Positions 36,609 through 44,275 of a stretch of DNA of 64,000 bases are shown here, in pieces. Origin of the DNA: Kitasatospora sp. NBC_01287. Lineage in GTDB: Bacteria; Actinomycetota; Actinomycetes; Streptomycetales; Streptomycetaceae. The position numbers were made by a program, and so were the translations under genes. Each line of letters begins with the position of its first letter. Positions within the stretch are counted from its first letter, which is position 1. The notes beneath the pieces are model-generated. The model searched no databases and was not told where the DNA came from. It saw nothing but the letters and a program-made list of their open reading frames with translations. The stretch spans positions 2,356,001 through 2,420,000 of the forward strand of contig NZ_JAPEPB010000001.1 in assembly GCF_026340565.1 (NCBI RefSeq), read 5' to 3'.

Positions 36609-37831
36609 CCCAGGAGTTCTCGCTCCCGCCGCAGGACGCCGAGCCGCTGCTGCACGTGGCCCGGCACTCGCTGGAGCAGCTGAAGACGGTGCCCGCGCTG
36701 GCACCGCGCTACGCCGGCCACGCCCCGGTGGAGACGCTGGCGGACCTCGCCGCGCTGGCACCGCTGCTGAAGGACGACCTGAACACCGCCCTGGCCCACC
36801 TGGAGCCCAAGGCCGAGCACGGCGCCACCTGGCTCTTCCAGAGCGGCGGCAGCACCGGCGCGCCCAAGGTCGGCTACGCGCCCACCGGCTTCTACATGGC
36901 CGGTGTGCATGCGCACTGGCAGCCGCTGGACCGCGAGGACGTCTTCGTCAACGCCTGGGGCGCCGGGCGGATGTGGGGCGCGCACTTCCTGGTCGCCGCG
37001 CTCGCCGACCTGGCCCGGTGCCAGGTGATCGCGCTGGGCTCGGTCACCAAGGACGAGTACGCCGACTGGCTGGCCTTCTTCGCCGACCGGAGGGTGACGG
37101 CGATCGGCGGCACGCCGAGCGTGCTGCGGCTCTGGTTCGCGCACGCGCGGGCCGCCGGGCTGAAGCTGCCGGCGCTGCGCAAGGTGCTCTGGCTCGGCGA
37201 GGCCTGGCAGCCCCAACTCGACGAGGACATGGCCGAGGTGGCGCCCGAGGCACGCCGCTGGGGCATGTTCGGCAGCACCGAGACCTGGGTGGTGGGCACC
37301 AACACCCCCGACTGCCCGGCCGACACCTTCCACCCGCTGCCCGAGCAACTGGTGCACGTCGGCCCGGACGAGCTGCTGGACTTCACCACGCTCAACCCCG
37401 AGATGCTGAACCCGGTGCTGCGCTACCGCACCGGCGACGCGGGCCGGTTGGTCGCCTGCCCGTGCGGGCGTCCCGGCGCCGCGATGCGGGTGCTGGGGCG
37501 GCGGGACAGTGTGGTGCAGGTGCGCGGCCTGGGGCTGCACGTGGACGACATCATCGCGCGGGTGAAGCGGGAGCCGGGCGTCTCCCGGGCCCAGGTGGTG
37601 ATCACCCAGCAGGGCGGCCGGGTCGGCGGCGTGGACGTCCTGCTGCTCACCGACCGGGCCGCCGCGGTGGACCTCGCGCGGCTGCGCAAGGAGGTGCTCT
37701 CCGCGACGTTCACGCTCAGCACCGCGTTCCAGCACGACCCGGAGTCGTTCCAGGTGCGCGCGGTCGACCAGTTGGTCAGCAACGACCGCACCGGCAAGAC
37801 CGCCGACTTCGTGGTGCGGGAGGAGTCGTGA
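36605..37831 (+). CDS. PaaK-like adenylate-forming enzyme 1
   Basis: A 408-residue enzyme of the phenylacetate-CoA ligase/coenzyme F390 synthetase type. The P-loop is LFQSGGSTGAPK, a GMFGSTETWV motif sits at the adenine site, and the hinge/C-terminal region reads RYRTGDAGRL to NDRTGKTADFVV with the catalytic lysine. It has Cys residues in LVACPCGRPG, typical of this family. It should activate a carboxylic acid as AMP ester. It overlaps the ATP-grasp gene (ATGA) and the exporter gene (GTGA). A second related enzyme is encoded at 40.0 kb. Confidence 0.82.
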   Translation: MTQEFSLPPQDAEPLLHVARHSLEQLKTVPALAPRYAGHAPVETLADLAALAPLLKDDLNTALAHLEPKAEHGATWLFQSGGSTGAPKVGYAPTGFYMAGVHAHWQPLDREDVFVNAWGAGRMWGAHFLVAALADLARCQVIALGSVTKDEYADWLAFFADRRVTAIGGTPSVLRLWFAHARAAGLKLPALRKVLWLGEAWQPQLDEDMAEVAPEARRWGMFGSTETWVVGTNTPDCPADTFHPLPEQLVHVGPDELLDFTTLNPEMLNPVLRYRTGDAGRLVACPCGRPGAAMRVLGRRDSVVQVRGLGLHVDDIIARVKREPGVSRAQVVITQQGGRVGGVDVLLLTDRAAAVDLARLRKEVLSATFTLSTAFQHDPESFQVRAVDQLVSNDRTGKTADFVVREES

Positions 37832-39123
37832 AGCTGCGGCTGCCGCCCTCCCTGGGACGCGGGTTCAGCGTCTTCTGGACCGGCCAGACGGTCAGCATGG
37901 TCGGCGACCAGGTCACCGTGTTCGTGGTGCCGACCCTGATGATCTTCGCGCTGCACGCGTCCGCCCTCCAGGTGGGCATCGTCTCGATGGCACAGTACCT
38001 GGGCATCCCGCTGCTCGGCCCGGTGGCCGGGGTGCTGGTGGACCGGTGGGACAAGCGCTGGACGATGCTGGCCTGCGACCTGATCCGGCTGGTGGCGGTG
38101 CTGGTCATCCCGCTGGCGTACTGGCAGGGCTGGCTCTCCACCCCCCTGCTCTTCGCCTGCGTGGCGGTGACCAGCGGCGCGACGATCTTCTTCAACGTCG
38201 GCTACCTGGTGGCCGTGCCGGCCGTCGTGCCGGAGCAGGACCACCTGGTCCGCGCCTACTCCCGCCTGGAGGGCAGCAGTTCGGTCGCCTCGGTGGCCGG
38301 CCCCTCGATCGCGGCCGGCCTCTACGGCGTGCTGGGCGTGGCCGCCCTGGTGGTGGACGCGGCCAGCTACCTCGTCTCGGCCCTCTGCTTCCGCTCCATG
38401 CGGCCCTGGGGCGAGCGGACCGTCGTGCCGGGCTCGGTGCGGGAGCGGCTGACCCTGGGCTTCCGGCTCAACTGGGCCGACCCGGTGCTGCGCCGGGTGG
38501 TCATCGCCGCGGTGACGCTCAACAGCGGCGGCCCGATCTTCGTCACCGTGCTGCCGATCCTCGGCTACCGGGGTCTTCACCTGTCGGTCGCCACCTACGG
38601 CGCGGCCATGTCGGTGGCGGCGGTCGGCGCGCTGATCGGCGCCGTGGTGGCCCCCAAGGTCAGCGAACGGCTCGGCCTGGGGCGGACGTTCGCCTGGGCG
38701 CTGCTGCTGCACTGCCTGGTCGGCCTCGGTGTCTTCGCCGCGCCGGCGCTGCCGGCCGGCGCGGTGATCGCCGTGACGATGGGCTGCTACGGCTTCTTCA
38801 TGTCCTTCATCAACGTCTGCAGCGCGCCCACCCGCCAGGCCCGGATGTCCGCCGAGAACCAGGGCGTGATGCACGCGGCCTACCGGACCCTGACCTGGGG
38901 CGTGATCCCGCTGGCCGCGCTGGTCGGCGGCGTGGCCGTCACCCTGCTGACCGGCTCACTGGGGATCCTCGACGCGGCGCGGGCGGTGATGGCCGGCGGC
39001 ACCCTGCTGGCGGCGCTCTCCTTCGTGTCGGCGGTGCGGATCCAGCCGCTGCTGGACGCGGCGACCCGGGTGTCCGCCCAGCAGGCGGACGCCGAAGCCG
39101 AGTTGGCGGACAGCGCGTCATGA
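37828..39123 (+). CDS. MFS exporter
   Basis: A 431-residue integral membrane protein with about twelve hydrophobic helices. The MFS loop 2/3 motif reads GVLVDRWDKRWTML. It starts at GTG 37828, overlapping the previous stop, and ends overlapping the SDR start (ATGA). MFS proteins of this (MFS_3/enterobactin exporter-like) type usually export small metabolites, so it is probably the product exporter or self-resistance pump. Confidence 0.85.
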   Translation: MKLRLPPSLGRGFSVFWTGQTVSMVGDQVTVFVVPTLMIFALHASALQVGIVSMAQYLGIPLLGPVAGVLVDRWDKRWTMLACDLIRLVAVLVIPLAYWQGWLSTPLLFACVAVTSGATIFFNVGYLVAVPAVVPEQDHLVRAYSRLEGSSSVASVAGPSIAAGLYGVLGVAALVVDAASYLVSALCFRSMRPWGERTVVPGSVRERLTLGFRLNWADPVLRRVVIAAVTLNSGGPIFVTVLPILGYRGLHLSVATYGAAMSVAAVGALIGAVVAPKVSERLGLGRTFAWALLLHCLVGLGVFAAPALPAGAVIAVTMGCYGFFMSFINVCSAPTRQARMSAENQGVMHAAYRTLTWGVIPLAALVGGVAVTLLTGSLGILDAARAVMAGGTLLAALSFVSAVRIQPLLDAATRVSAQQADAEAELADSAS

Positions 39124-40031
39124 CGGAGCATCAGTTCGAGCATCGCGGCGACGCGCCGGACAAGGTCCTGCTGATCACCGGAACCTCCTCCGGCATCGGG
39201 CTGGCCACCGCCGTGGCCGCCGCGCGGGCCGGGTTCACCACCGTGGCCACCATGCGGGACCCGGACCGGGCCCAGGCACTGCGGACGGCGGCGGCCGACG
39301 CCGGGGTCGCGGTGGACGTGCGCCCCCTGGACGTCACCGACGCCGACTCGGTGGCGGCCTGCCTGGCCGCCGTCGCCCGCGACCACGGGCGCCTGGACGC
39401 GCTGGTCAACAACGCCGGCATCTCCAACTTCGACCCCACCATGGAGATGTCGACGATGGCGGCGCTGCGGGCCAACCTGGAGGTGAACTTCTTCGGCGTC
39501 ATCGAGGTGAGCCGGGCCGCGATGCCGCTGCTGCGGGCGGTGGGCGGGCGGCTGGTCACCATCGGCAGCGTGCACGGGATCGTCGGCCAGCCCTTCAACG
39601 AGGCCTACTGCGCGGCGAAGTTCGCGATCGAGGGCTTCATGGAGAGCCTGGCGCCGGTGGCCGAGGCGCACGGCGTCAAGGTCTCCGTGGTGGTGCCGGG
39701 CTTCGTCTCCGACACCGAGTTCGGCGTCTTCCCCGACATCAACCGCAAGACCATCCAGGCCGACTCCGGCCCCTACGCGCCCACCTTCGCCGACTACATC
39801 GCCTGGATCGGCAGCCAGGGCTGGGAAGGGGCCGGGCAGTTGGCGCACCAGGTGGCCGACGTCGTGGTGCGGACCCTGCGCGCCGACCGCCCGGCCTTCC
39901 GGGTCCCGTCCGGCCCGTGGGCGGCCGAGTACCTGGACCAGAAGCTGGCCGACCGGGACGGCGCGACGGTGCAGACCCTCGCCCGCACCTGGATCGGGCG
40001 GCCGGCCATCCCTTCCCACCTCAGCGAGTAG
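39120..40031 (+). CDS. Short-chain dehydrogenase/reductase
   Basis: A 303-residue classical SDR. The NAD(P) motif is LLITGTSSGIGLATA, the NNAG motif lies at ALVNNAGIS, the catalytic Ser is in TIGSVHG, and the Tyr-x3-Lys pair is in EAYCAAKFAIEG. It reduces or oxidises an alcohol/ketone in the pathway; the substrate is unknown. It overlaps the exporter gene by 4 nt and is followed after 8 nt by the second PaaK-like gene. Confidence 0.87.
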   Translation: MTEHQFEHRGDAPDKVLLITGTSSGIGLATAVAAARAGFTTVATMRDPDRAQALRTAAADAGVAVDVRPLDVTDADSVAACLAAVARDHGRLDALVNNAGISNFDPTMEMSTMAALRANLEVNFFGVIEVSRAAMPLLRAVGGRLVTIGSVHGIVGQPFNEAYCAAKFAIEGFMESLAPVAEAHGVKVSVVVPGFVSDTEFGVFPDINRKTIQADSGPYAPTFADYIAWIGSQGWEGAGQLAHQVADVVVRTLRADRPAFRVPSGPWAAEYLDQKLADRDGATVQTLARTWIGRPAIPSHLSE

Positions 40032-40039
40032 GAGCAGCA

Positions 40040-41296
40040 GTGCCCTCGAAATCCCTGCAGGACCTGGTCGACTTCGCCCGGACCCGCTCCCCGTTCTACG
40101 CGGCGGCCTACCGCGACGTCCCCAAGACGGTCTCGCACCTCACCGAGCTGCCGATCCTCGACCACACCGCGTTCTGGGCCGCCAACACCTGGACGGACAA
40201 CCAGGTGCTGACCGGGCCGCTGACCGACGCCGGCGTCTACAAGACCGGCGGCACCAGCGGCATCCCGAAGCTCTCGCCCTGGAGCCGCACCGAACACGCC
40301 GACTCGGTGACCGCGTTCGGCGCGGGCATGGCGCTGGCCGGCCTCAAGCCGGGGCACCGGGTGGCCAACCTGTTCCACGCCGGCGAACTCTACGGCGGCT
40401 TCCTCTACATCGAGAACGCCCTGCACCACGCGCCGGTGGAGAACGTGCGCCTGTCGATCGGCGCCCTCACCTCGGGCGAGTACGTCGCCGACCTGATCGA
40501 ATCGCTCGGCATCCACGTGCTGGCGGGCGAGCCGATGAAGCTCAGCTCGGTGGCCGAGGCCGTCATCAAGGGCGGGCAACGGGCCGACTCCGTCGAACTG
40601 CTCTTCTTCGCCGGCGACCTGCTCTTCAACGACCTGCGGCCGATCCTGACCCGGGCCTTCCCGAACGCCGCCATCTCCTCGCTCGGCTACGCCTCCAACG
40701 ACGCCGGCCTGGTCGGCGCGCCGGTGCCCGGCGATGACGTGCGGGTGCACGAGGCCTTCGCGAACCGCGTGCTGGTGGAGATCGTCGACGACGTGACCGG
40801 CGAGCCGATCACCGCCGAAGGTGTGCCGGGCCGACTGCTGGTCACCAACCTGTTCCGCACCCTGATGCCGGTCATCCGCTACCCCGCCGGCGACCGCGCC
40901 GAGTGGGTGGACGTGGAGCGCGGACGGTTCCGGCTGGTGGGCCGCGCCGACGAGGGCGCCCGGGTCGGCACGGTCGCGATGCCCACCGAGGAGATCCGCG
41001 CGGTGCTGCTTGCCCACGACCCGGACCAGTTCATCTCCGGCATCCAGCAGGTGCAGCGCCGCTGGGACGGCCGGGACGGGCTGATCCTGCGCCTGGGCTA
41101 CATCGACGAACCGCCCGCGGAGCTGGCCGCCCAGTTGGTCGAGGCGGTCTACAAGGCCCGGCCGCTCTACCCGGACGAGGTGGCGGCGGGCGCCGTGCAC
41201 GACCTCGTCATCGAGTGGGTGCCGCGCTCCGAGCTGGTCACCAATCCGCTGACCGGCAAGCTCCGCCAGGTGCTGGACGAGCGTCCGCCGGCCTGA
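40040..41296 (+). CDS. PaaK-like adenylate-forming enzyme 2
   Basis: A 418-residue phenylacetate-CoA ligase-family enzyme from GTG 40040 with AGGAG six nt upstream. The P-loop is VYKTGGTSGIPKLSP. The adenine-binding segment is SSLGYASNDAGLVG, the hinge reads RYPAGDRAEW, and the C-terminal lysine lies in NPLTGKLRQVL. It activates a carboxylate as an acyl-adenylate. It is only distantly similar to the first PaaK-like enzyme, so the two probably activate different acids. It is the last gene of the operon, before a strong bidirectional terminator. Confidence 0.82.
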   Translation: MPSKSLQDLVDFARTRSPFYAAAYRDVPKTVSHLTELPILDHTAFWAANTWTDNQVLTGPLTDAGVYKTGGTSGIPKLSPWSRTEHADSVTAFGAGMALAGLKPGHRVANLFHAGELYGGFLYIENALHHAPVENVRLSIGALTSGEYVADLIESLGIHVLAGEPMKLSSVAEAVIKGGQRADSVELLFFAGDLLFNDLRPILTRAFPNAAISSLGYASNDAGLVGAPVPGDDVRVHEAFANRVLVEIVDDVTGEPITAEGVPGRLLVTNLFRTLMPVIRYPAGDRAEWVDVERGRFRLVGRADEGARVGTVAMPTEEIRAVLLAHDPDQFISGIQQVQRRWDGRDGLILRLGYIDEPPAELAAQLVEAVYKARPLYPDEVAAGAVHDLVIEWVPRSELVTNPLTGKLRQVLDERPPA

Positions 41297-41299
41297 GAG

Positions 41300-41335
41300 C
41301 CGGTCCAGAGCCCGGTCCAGAGCCCGGTCCAGAGC
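41300..41335. repeat. 12-bp tandem repeat, three copies
   Basis: Three copies of CCGGTCCAGAGC lie immediately after the stop codon of the operon's last gene and before the terminator hairpin. No function is evident. Confidence 0.8.
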
Positions 41336-41337
41336 CG

Positions 41338-41369
41338 GGCAGGTGGGCGGCCGCCACCGCCCACCTGCC
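41338..41369. terminator. Bidirectional hairpin terminator between convergent genes
   Basis: GGCAGGTGGGCGG and CCGCCCACCTGCC form a perfect 13-bp stem with a 6-nt loop. It lies between the stop of the PaaK-like gene (plus) and the stop of the MFS gene (minus, 41372), so it can serve both transcripts. Confidence 0.75.
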
Positions 41370-41371
41370 CC

Positions 41372-42604
41372 CTACCGCACCGCGCGCAGCCGCCTGATGG
41401 CCGGCGTGCCGACCAGCGCCGCACCGCAGAGCAGCCCGGCCCCGGTGGCGAGGAGCATCAGCGGCCGCTCCCCGGTCAGCCGGGCCAGCGGGCCGGCCAG
41501 TGAACGGCCCAGGGCCATCGGGAGCAGCGAACCGGCCAGGTCGTACGCGGAGATCCGGTTGAGCAGCCCGCCGGGCACCTGGGTCTGCACGGTGGTCGCC
41601 CAGATGACGGACCAGAAGGCGAGACCCGCCCCGGCGATGCCCCAGCCGAGGCAGAGCAGCGGGAGGTCCGGGCGCAGCGCGGCGGTGAGCGGGTAGCCGG
41701 CGAACAGCACCCAGCCGATGGCGCCGAACGCGAGCGGGCGGCTCAACCGCAGCCGCATCGCCAGCCCGCCACCGACCAGGCCGCCGACACCCATGGCGGC
41801 CAGACCGACGCCCAGCGCGGTGGAGCCGTGAGTGGTGAGGACCAGGTCGTTGCCGACCGGCACCGAGAGCCCCACCACGAGGCAGCCGTACACCAGGAAG
41901 ATCGAGATGACGCCCCAGAGCCAGGCACGGGTGCGGAACTCCTGCCAGCCGTCGACCAGTTGGCGCAGGAAGGACTCGCCGCCCGGTTCGCTCCCCGCTG
42001 CCGGCAGCCGCAGTGCGAGCAGGCAGGCCGCGCTGAACCCGTAGGTCGCGGCGTACAGGGCGAAGACGACGGCCGGCCCCGAGACGCTGACCAGGACCCC
42101 GGCCAGCGCCGGACCGAGCACCCCGGCCAGCGACTCGGCGATCCGCAGCACGCCGTTGGCCCGCTGCACGTCCCCGGCGACCTGCGGCATCAGGCCGGCC
42201 ACCCCCGGCTGGAAGAGGGCGGTGGCGAGCCCGGTGGCGAACTGGAGCGCGACGATCTCGCCCAACGCGGGCGTGCCCAGGGCGAAGGCGGCGGCCAGGG
42301 CGGCCTGGATGGCCAGGCGCACCAGGTCGGCCAGGACCATCATCCGCCGGGGTGTGAACCGGTCGGCGAGCACCCCGCCGAAGAGCACGCCCAGGGCGAC
42401 CGCGGCCGTCCAGGCACCGAGCGCGTAGCCGACGCCCGCCGTGCCGTAGCCGCTGCGGAGCACCCCCACCGACAGGGCGACCGGCAGCATCGCGTCGCCG
42501 AGCAGGGAGGCCGTGCGGGCACCGAAGTAGCGGCGGAAGTTGGCGGACCACAGGGCCGCCGCGGGGGCGGCGGCTGCTGCCCTGGGCACCGTGAGCTGCG
42601 GCAA
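41372..42604 (-). CDS. MFS transporter, convergent with the biosynthetic operon
   Basis: A 410-residue MFS_3-type permease with about twelve hydrophobic helices. The loop motif reads GGVLADRFTPRRMMV. Like the exporter at 37.8 kb it belongs to the drug/siderophore exporter group, but it is transcribed toward the operon from the cluster border. It may add export or resistance; which transporter handles the product cannot be told from sequence. Confidence 0.83.
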   Translation of the reverse strand: MPQLTVPRAAAAAPAAALWSANFRRYFGARTASLLGDAMLPVALSVGVLRSGYGTAGVGYALGAWTAAVALGVLFGGVLADRFTPRRMMVLADLVRLAIQAALAAAFALGTPALGEIVALQFATGLATALFQPGVAGLMPQVAGDVQRANGVLRIAESLAGVLGPALAGVLVSVSGPAVVFALYAATYGFSAACLLALRLPAAGSEPGGESFLRQLVDGWQEFRTRAWLWGVISIFLVYGCLVVGLSVPVGNDLVLTTHGSTALGVGLAAMGVGGLVGGGLAMRLRLSRPLAFGAIGWVLFAGYPLTAALRPDLPLLCLGWGIAGAGLAFWSVIWATTVQTQVPGGLLNRISAYDLAGSLLPMALGRSLAGPLARLTGERPLMLLATGAGLLCGAALVGTPAIRRLRAVR

Positions 42605-42865
42605 GGGGTGTCACCTCGTGGATCGGCGTGGGGACCGGTGCGGGCACCGGCCGTTCGACCCGCTCACCGTACGAAGGCGCGCTGCTCGCGCGGCGGTGGC
42701 CGGGCCAGAGGCTCCAGGGACCCTCGGCGGCCCGGAAGCCGTCGGTCACACCCACGCTGACCTGCGACGACACCCGTCGGACCGGACCGGCCGGAGGGCG
42801 ACCGGCAGAAACCGTCACAACTTCCGGGGCAGCTCGGGCTCAGACGCGGGGCCCGAGCGCGGGTG

Positions 42866-42969
42866 TCAGACGCGGGTCTCAGACGTCAGTGTCAGACCTC
42901 GGTGTCAGACCTCGGTGTCAGACCTCGGTGTCAGACCTCGGTGTCAGACCTGAGTGTCAGACACAGGTG
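42866..42969. repeat. 13-bp minisatellite, eight tandem units
   Basis: Eight contiguous 13-mers: TCAGACGCGGGTC, TCAGACGTCAGTG, four copies of TCAGACCTCGGTG, TCAGACCTGAGTG and TCAGACACAGGTG. A degenerate unit starts at 42840, in register two periods upstream. The same unit type recurs at 52020-52058. The units are contiguous and have no spacers, so it is not a CRISPR. The array fills part of the 630-bp gap between the MFS gene and the GrpB-like gene. Confidence 0.9.
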
Positions 42970-43001
42970 CGGATACGCCATCGGCTGAAGAAGTGTGACT
43001 G

Positions 43002-43060
43002 AGCACCGTAGATGGCCACTTTGCAGGGTTGATGGCCACAGTTTTCGCGCTACTTGGCCA
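43002..43060 (-). repeat. Solo inverted copy of an IS256-family element end
   Basis: Read on the minus strand, this stretch starts TGGCCAAGTAGCGCGAAAAC and continues through TACGG-GC-CAGTCACA. The same sequence forms the left end of the IS256-family element at 44276 on the plus strand. This copy has an extra internal direct repeat of about 20 bp. No transposase accompanies it, so it is a remnant end in inverted orientation. Confidence 0.75.
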
Positions 43061-43067
43061 CCCTTGC

Positions 43068-43935
43068 TGAGCCGGGACACGATAGTTGGAACCTGGCCAT
43101 AGGGGCTGGAACCGGAACTCTCCCGGCATCGATCGCTGAGGTGTCTCGTCCGGCAGCCGAGCGATGAGGAGGCGGGCGATCGACAAGCCTCGCCGTCGCC
43201 GTGCTGTCCCATCTCGGGCGGTAGAGTACGGAGCCGTGCCGTTTCCCGATGAGCCCAATCAGGTAGCAGTGGTCGAGTATCGACCGGAGTGGCCGGCGGA
43301 GTTCGAGCGGTTGGCCGGACAGTTGAGAGCTGCCCTCGGTGACGTCGCAGTCGCTGTCGACCATGTGGGCTCCACCTCGGTGCCGGGCCTACCGGCCAAA
43401 GACTGCATCGACGTGCAGGTCCGGATGACGTCGATCGCCGAGACCCGGGACGTCAAACTGCTCGCCGCGATTGGCTTCCGCTGTCGACCTGAACCGTGGA
43501 ATCACCACGAGGTCTCGGCAGGACAACGGTGCCGCAAGCTCGTTTTCGCACCCCCCATCGGCGCGCGCCGCAGCAATGTCCACCTCCGGGAAAGCGTTGG
43601 CCCCAACGCCCGCTTTGCCCTGCTGTTCCGGGACTATCTACGCGCAGACGAGACCGCTCGCGAGGGCTGGGGCGCGTTCAAGCGAAGGCTGGCGCTGAGC
43701 GTTCCGGACCTCTTGGAAAATGGGCAGATCAAGGCCCCCGCTACCCAGGTTCTGATGGCTGGGGCCGAACGGTGGGCCGCCGAGACGGGTTGGCAGGTCC
43801 GGCTCCAACAAGAATGACAACTGACCGTTGGTTCCAGGAAGCCTGGCAAACCAGTTCCAACAAGCGTGTCACGTATGCCCAGGACAGCCTGGTCACCACG
43901 TCTCTCCGGTTCCAACTACCGTGTCACGGCTCACT
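43068..43935. repeat. Inverted repeat pair flanking the GrpB-like gene
   Basis: GGTTCCAACTACCGTGTCAC with following GGCTCA at 43909-43935 matches, with two differences, the reverse complement of 43068-43094. A third related copy (GTTCCAACAAGCGTGTCACG) lies near 43854-43873. The non-coding stretch 43818-44275 is otherwise without a supportable gene. Confidence 0.65.
43236..43817 (+). CDS. GrpB-like nucleotidyltransferase-fold protein (UPF0157)
   Basis: A 193-residue protein from GTG 43236 (the frame stays open upstream). It shows the UPF0157/GrpB pattern: VVEYRPEWPAEFERLAGQL, VDHVGSTSVPGLPAKDCIDV (the GSTSVPGLxAKPxID nucleotidyltransferase motif), then NVHLRE and FRDYLRADE. Functions in this family are poorly defined; it is often found as accessory DNA. 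GC and codon use are lower than in the flanking clusters. The gene lies between inverted copies of IS256-type ends, which suggests acquisition by transfer. Confidence 0.85.
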   Translation: MPFPDEPNQVAVVEYRPEWPAEFERLAGQLRAALGDVAVAVDHVGSTSVPGLPAKDCIDVQVRMTSIAETRDVKLLAAIGFRCRPEPWNHHEVSAGQRCRKLVFAPPIGARRSNVHLRESVGPNARFALLFRDYLRADETAREGWGAFKRRLALSVPDLLENGQIKAPATQVLMAGAERWAAETGWQVRLQQE

Positions 43936-44275
43936 TGCTGAGCCTGGGCACGCTGGTCGGAGCAGGGACAAGCATGTTGGCCCGGGAAGTGAAGCGGACG
44001 CGGCCGCCCAGTCGGCTGCCGCGCCCAACAGCTGCCTTGTCGGTACCACGCCGTACGATCCCTCGCGTTAGGCCGGACGGAGATCGCGAGGGACTCGCGG
44101 CCATGGGGGGCGGGTGTGGAAGGTCCCCGGCATCCCGCTCGGGACTGGAATGGGCCATGTCCCCGCCCCCCACATACGGCACCCAACCGGCTCTGGTGTC
44201 AGTGGATCGCCGCAGGAACCCCGGTCATTCGCTGCTGCCGGGGCCGCTGCGGTGCCCCTCGGCGAAGCCGCCGGC

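Noticed and set aside
32322..36761. Long minus-strand open frame across the acyl-CoA ligase, aminomutase and ATP-grasp genes
   Set aside because: All three plus-strand genes carry intact family motifs; the minus frame has none.
28822..42604. Assignment of the cluster to negamycin, streptothricin or capreomycin-type pathways because of the lysine aminomutase
   Set aside because: The other hallmark genes of those pathways, such as NRPS condensation modules, are not present, and I cannot match the gene set from memory.
42866..42969. Possible CRISPR array
   Set aside because: The 13-bp units are directly adjacent with no spacers and no cas genes are nearby.
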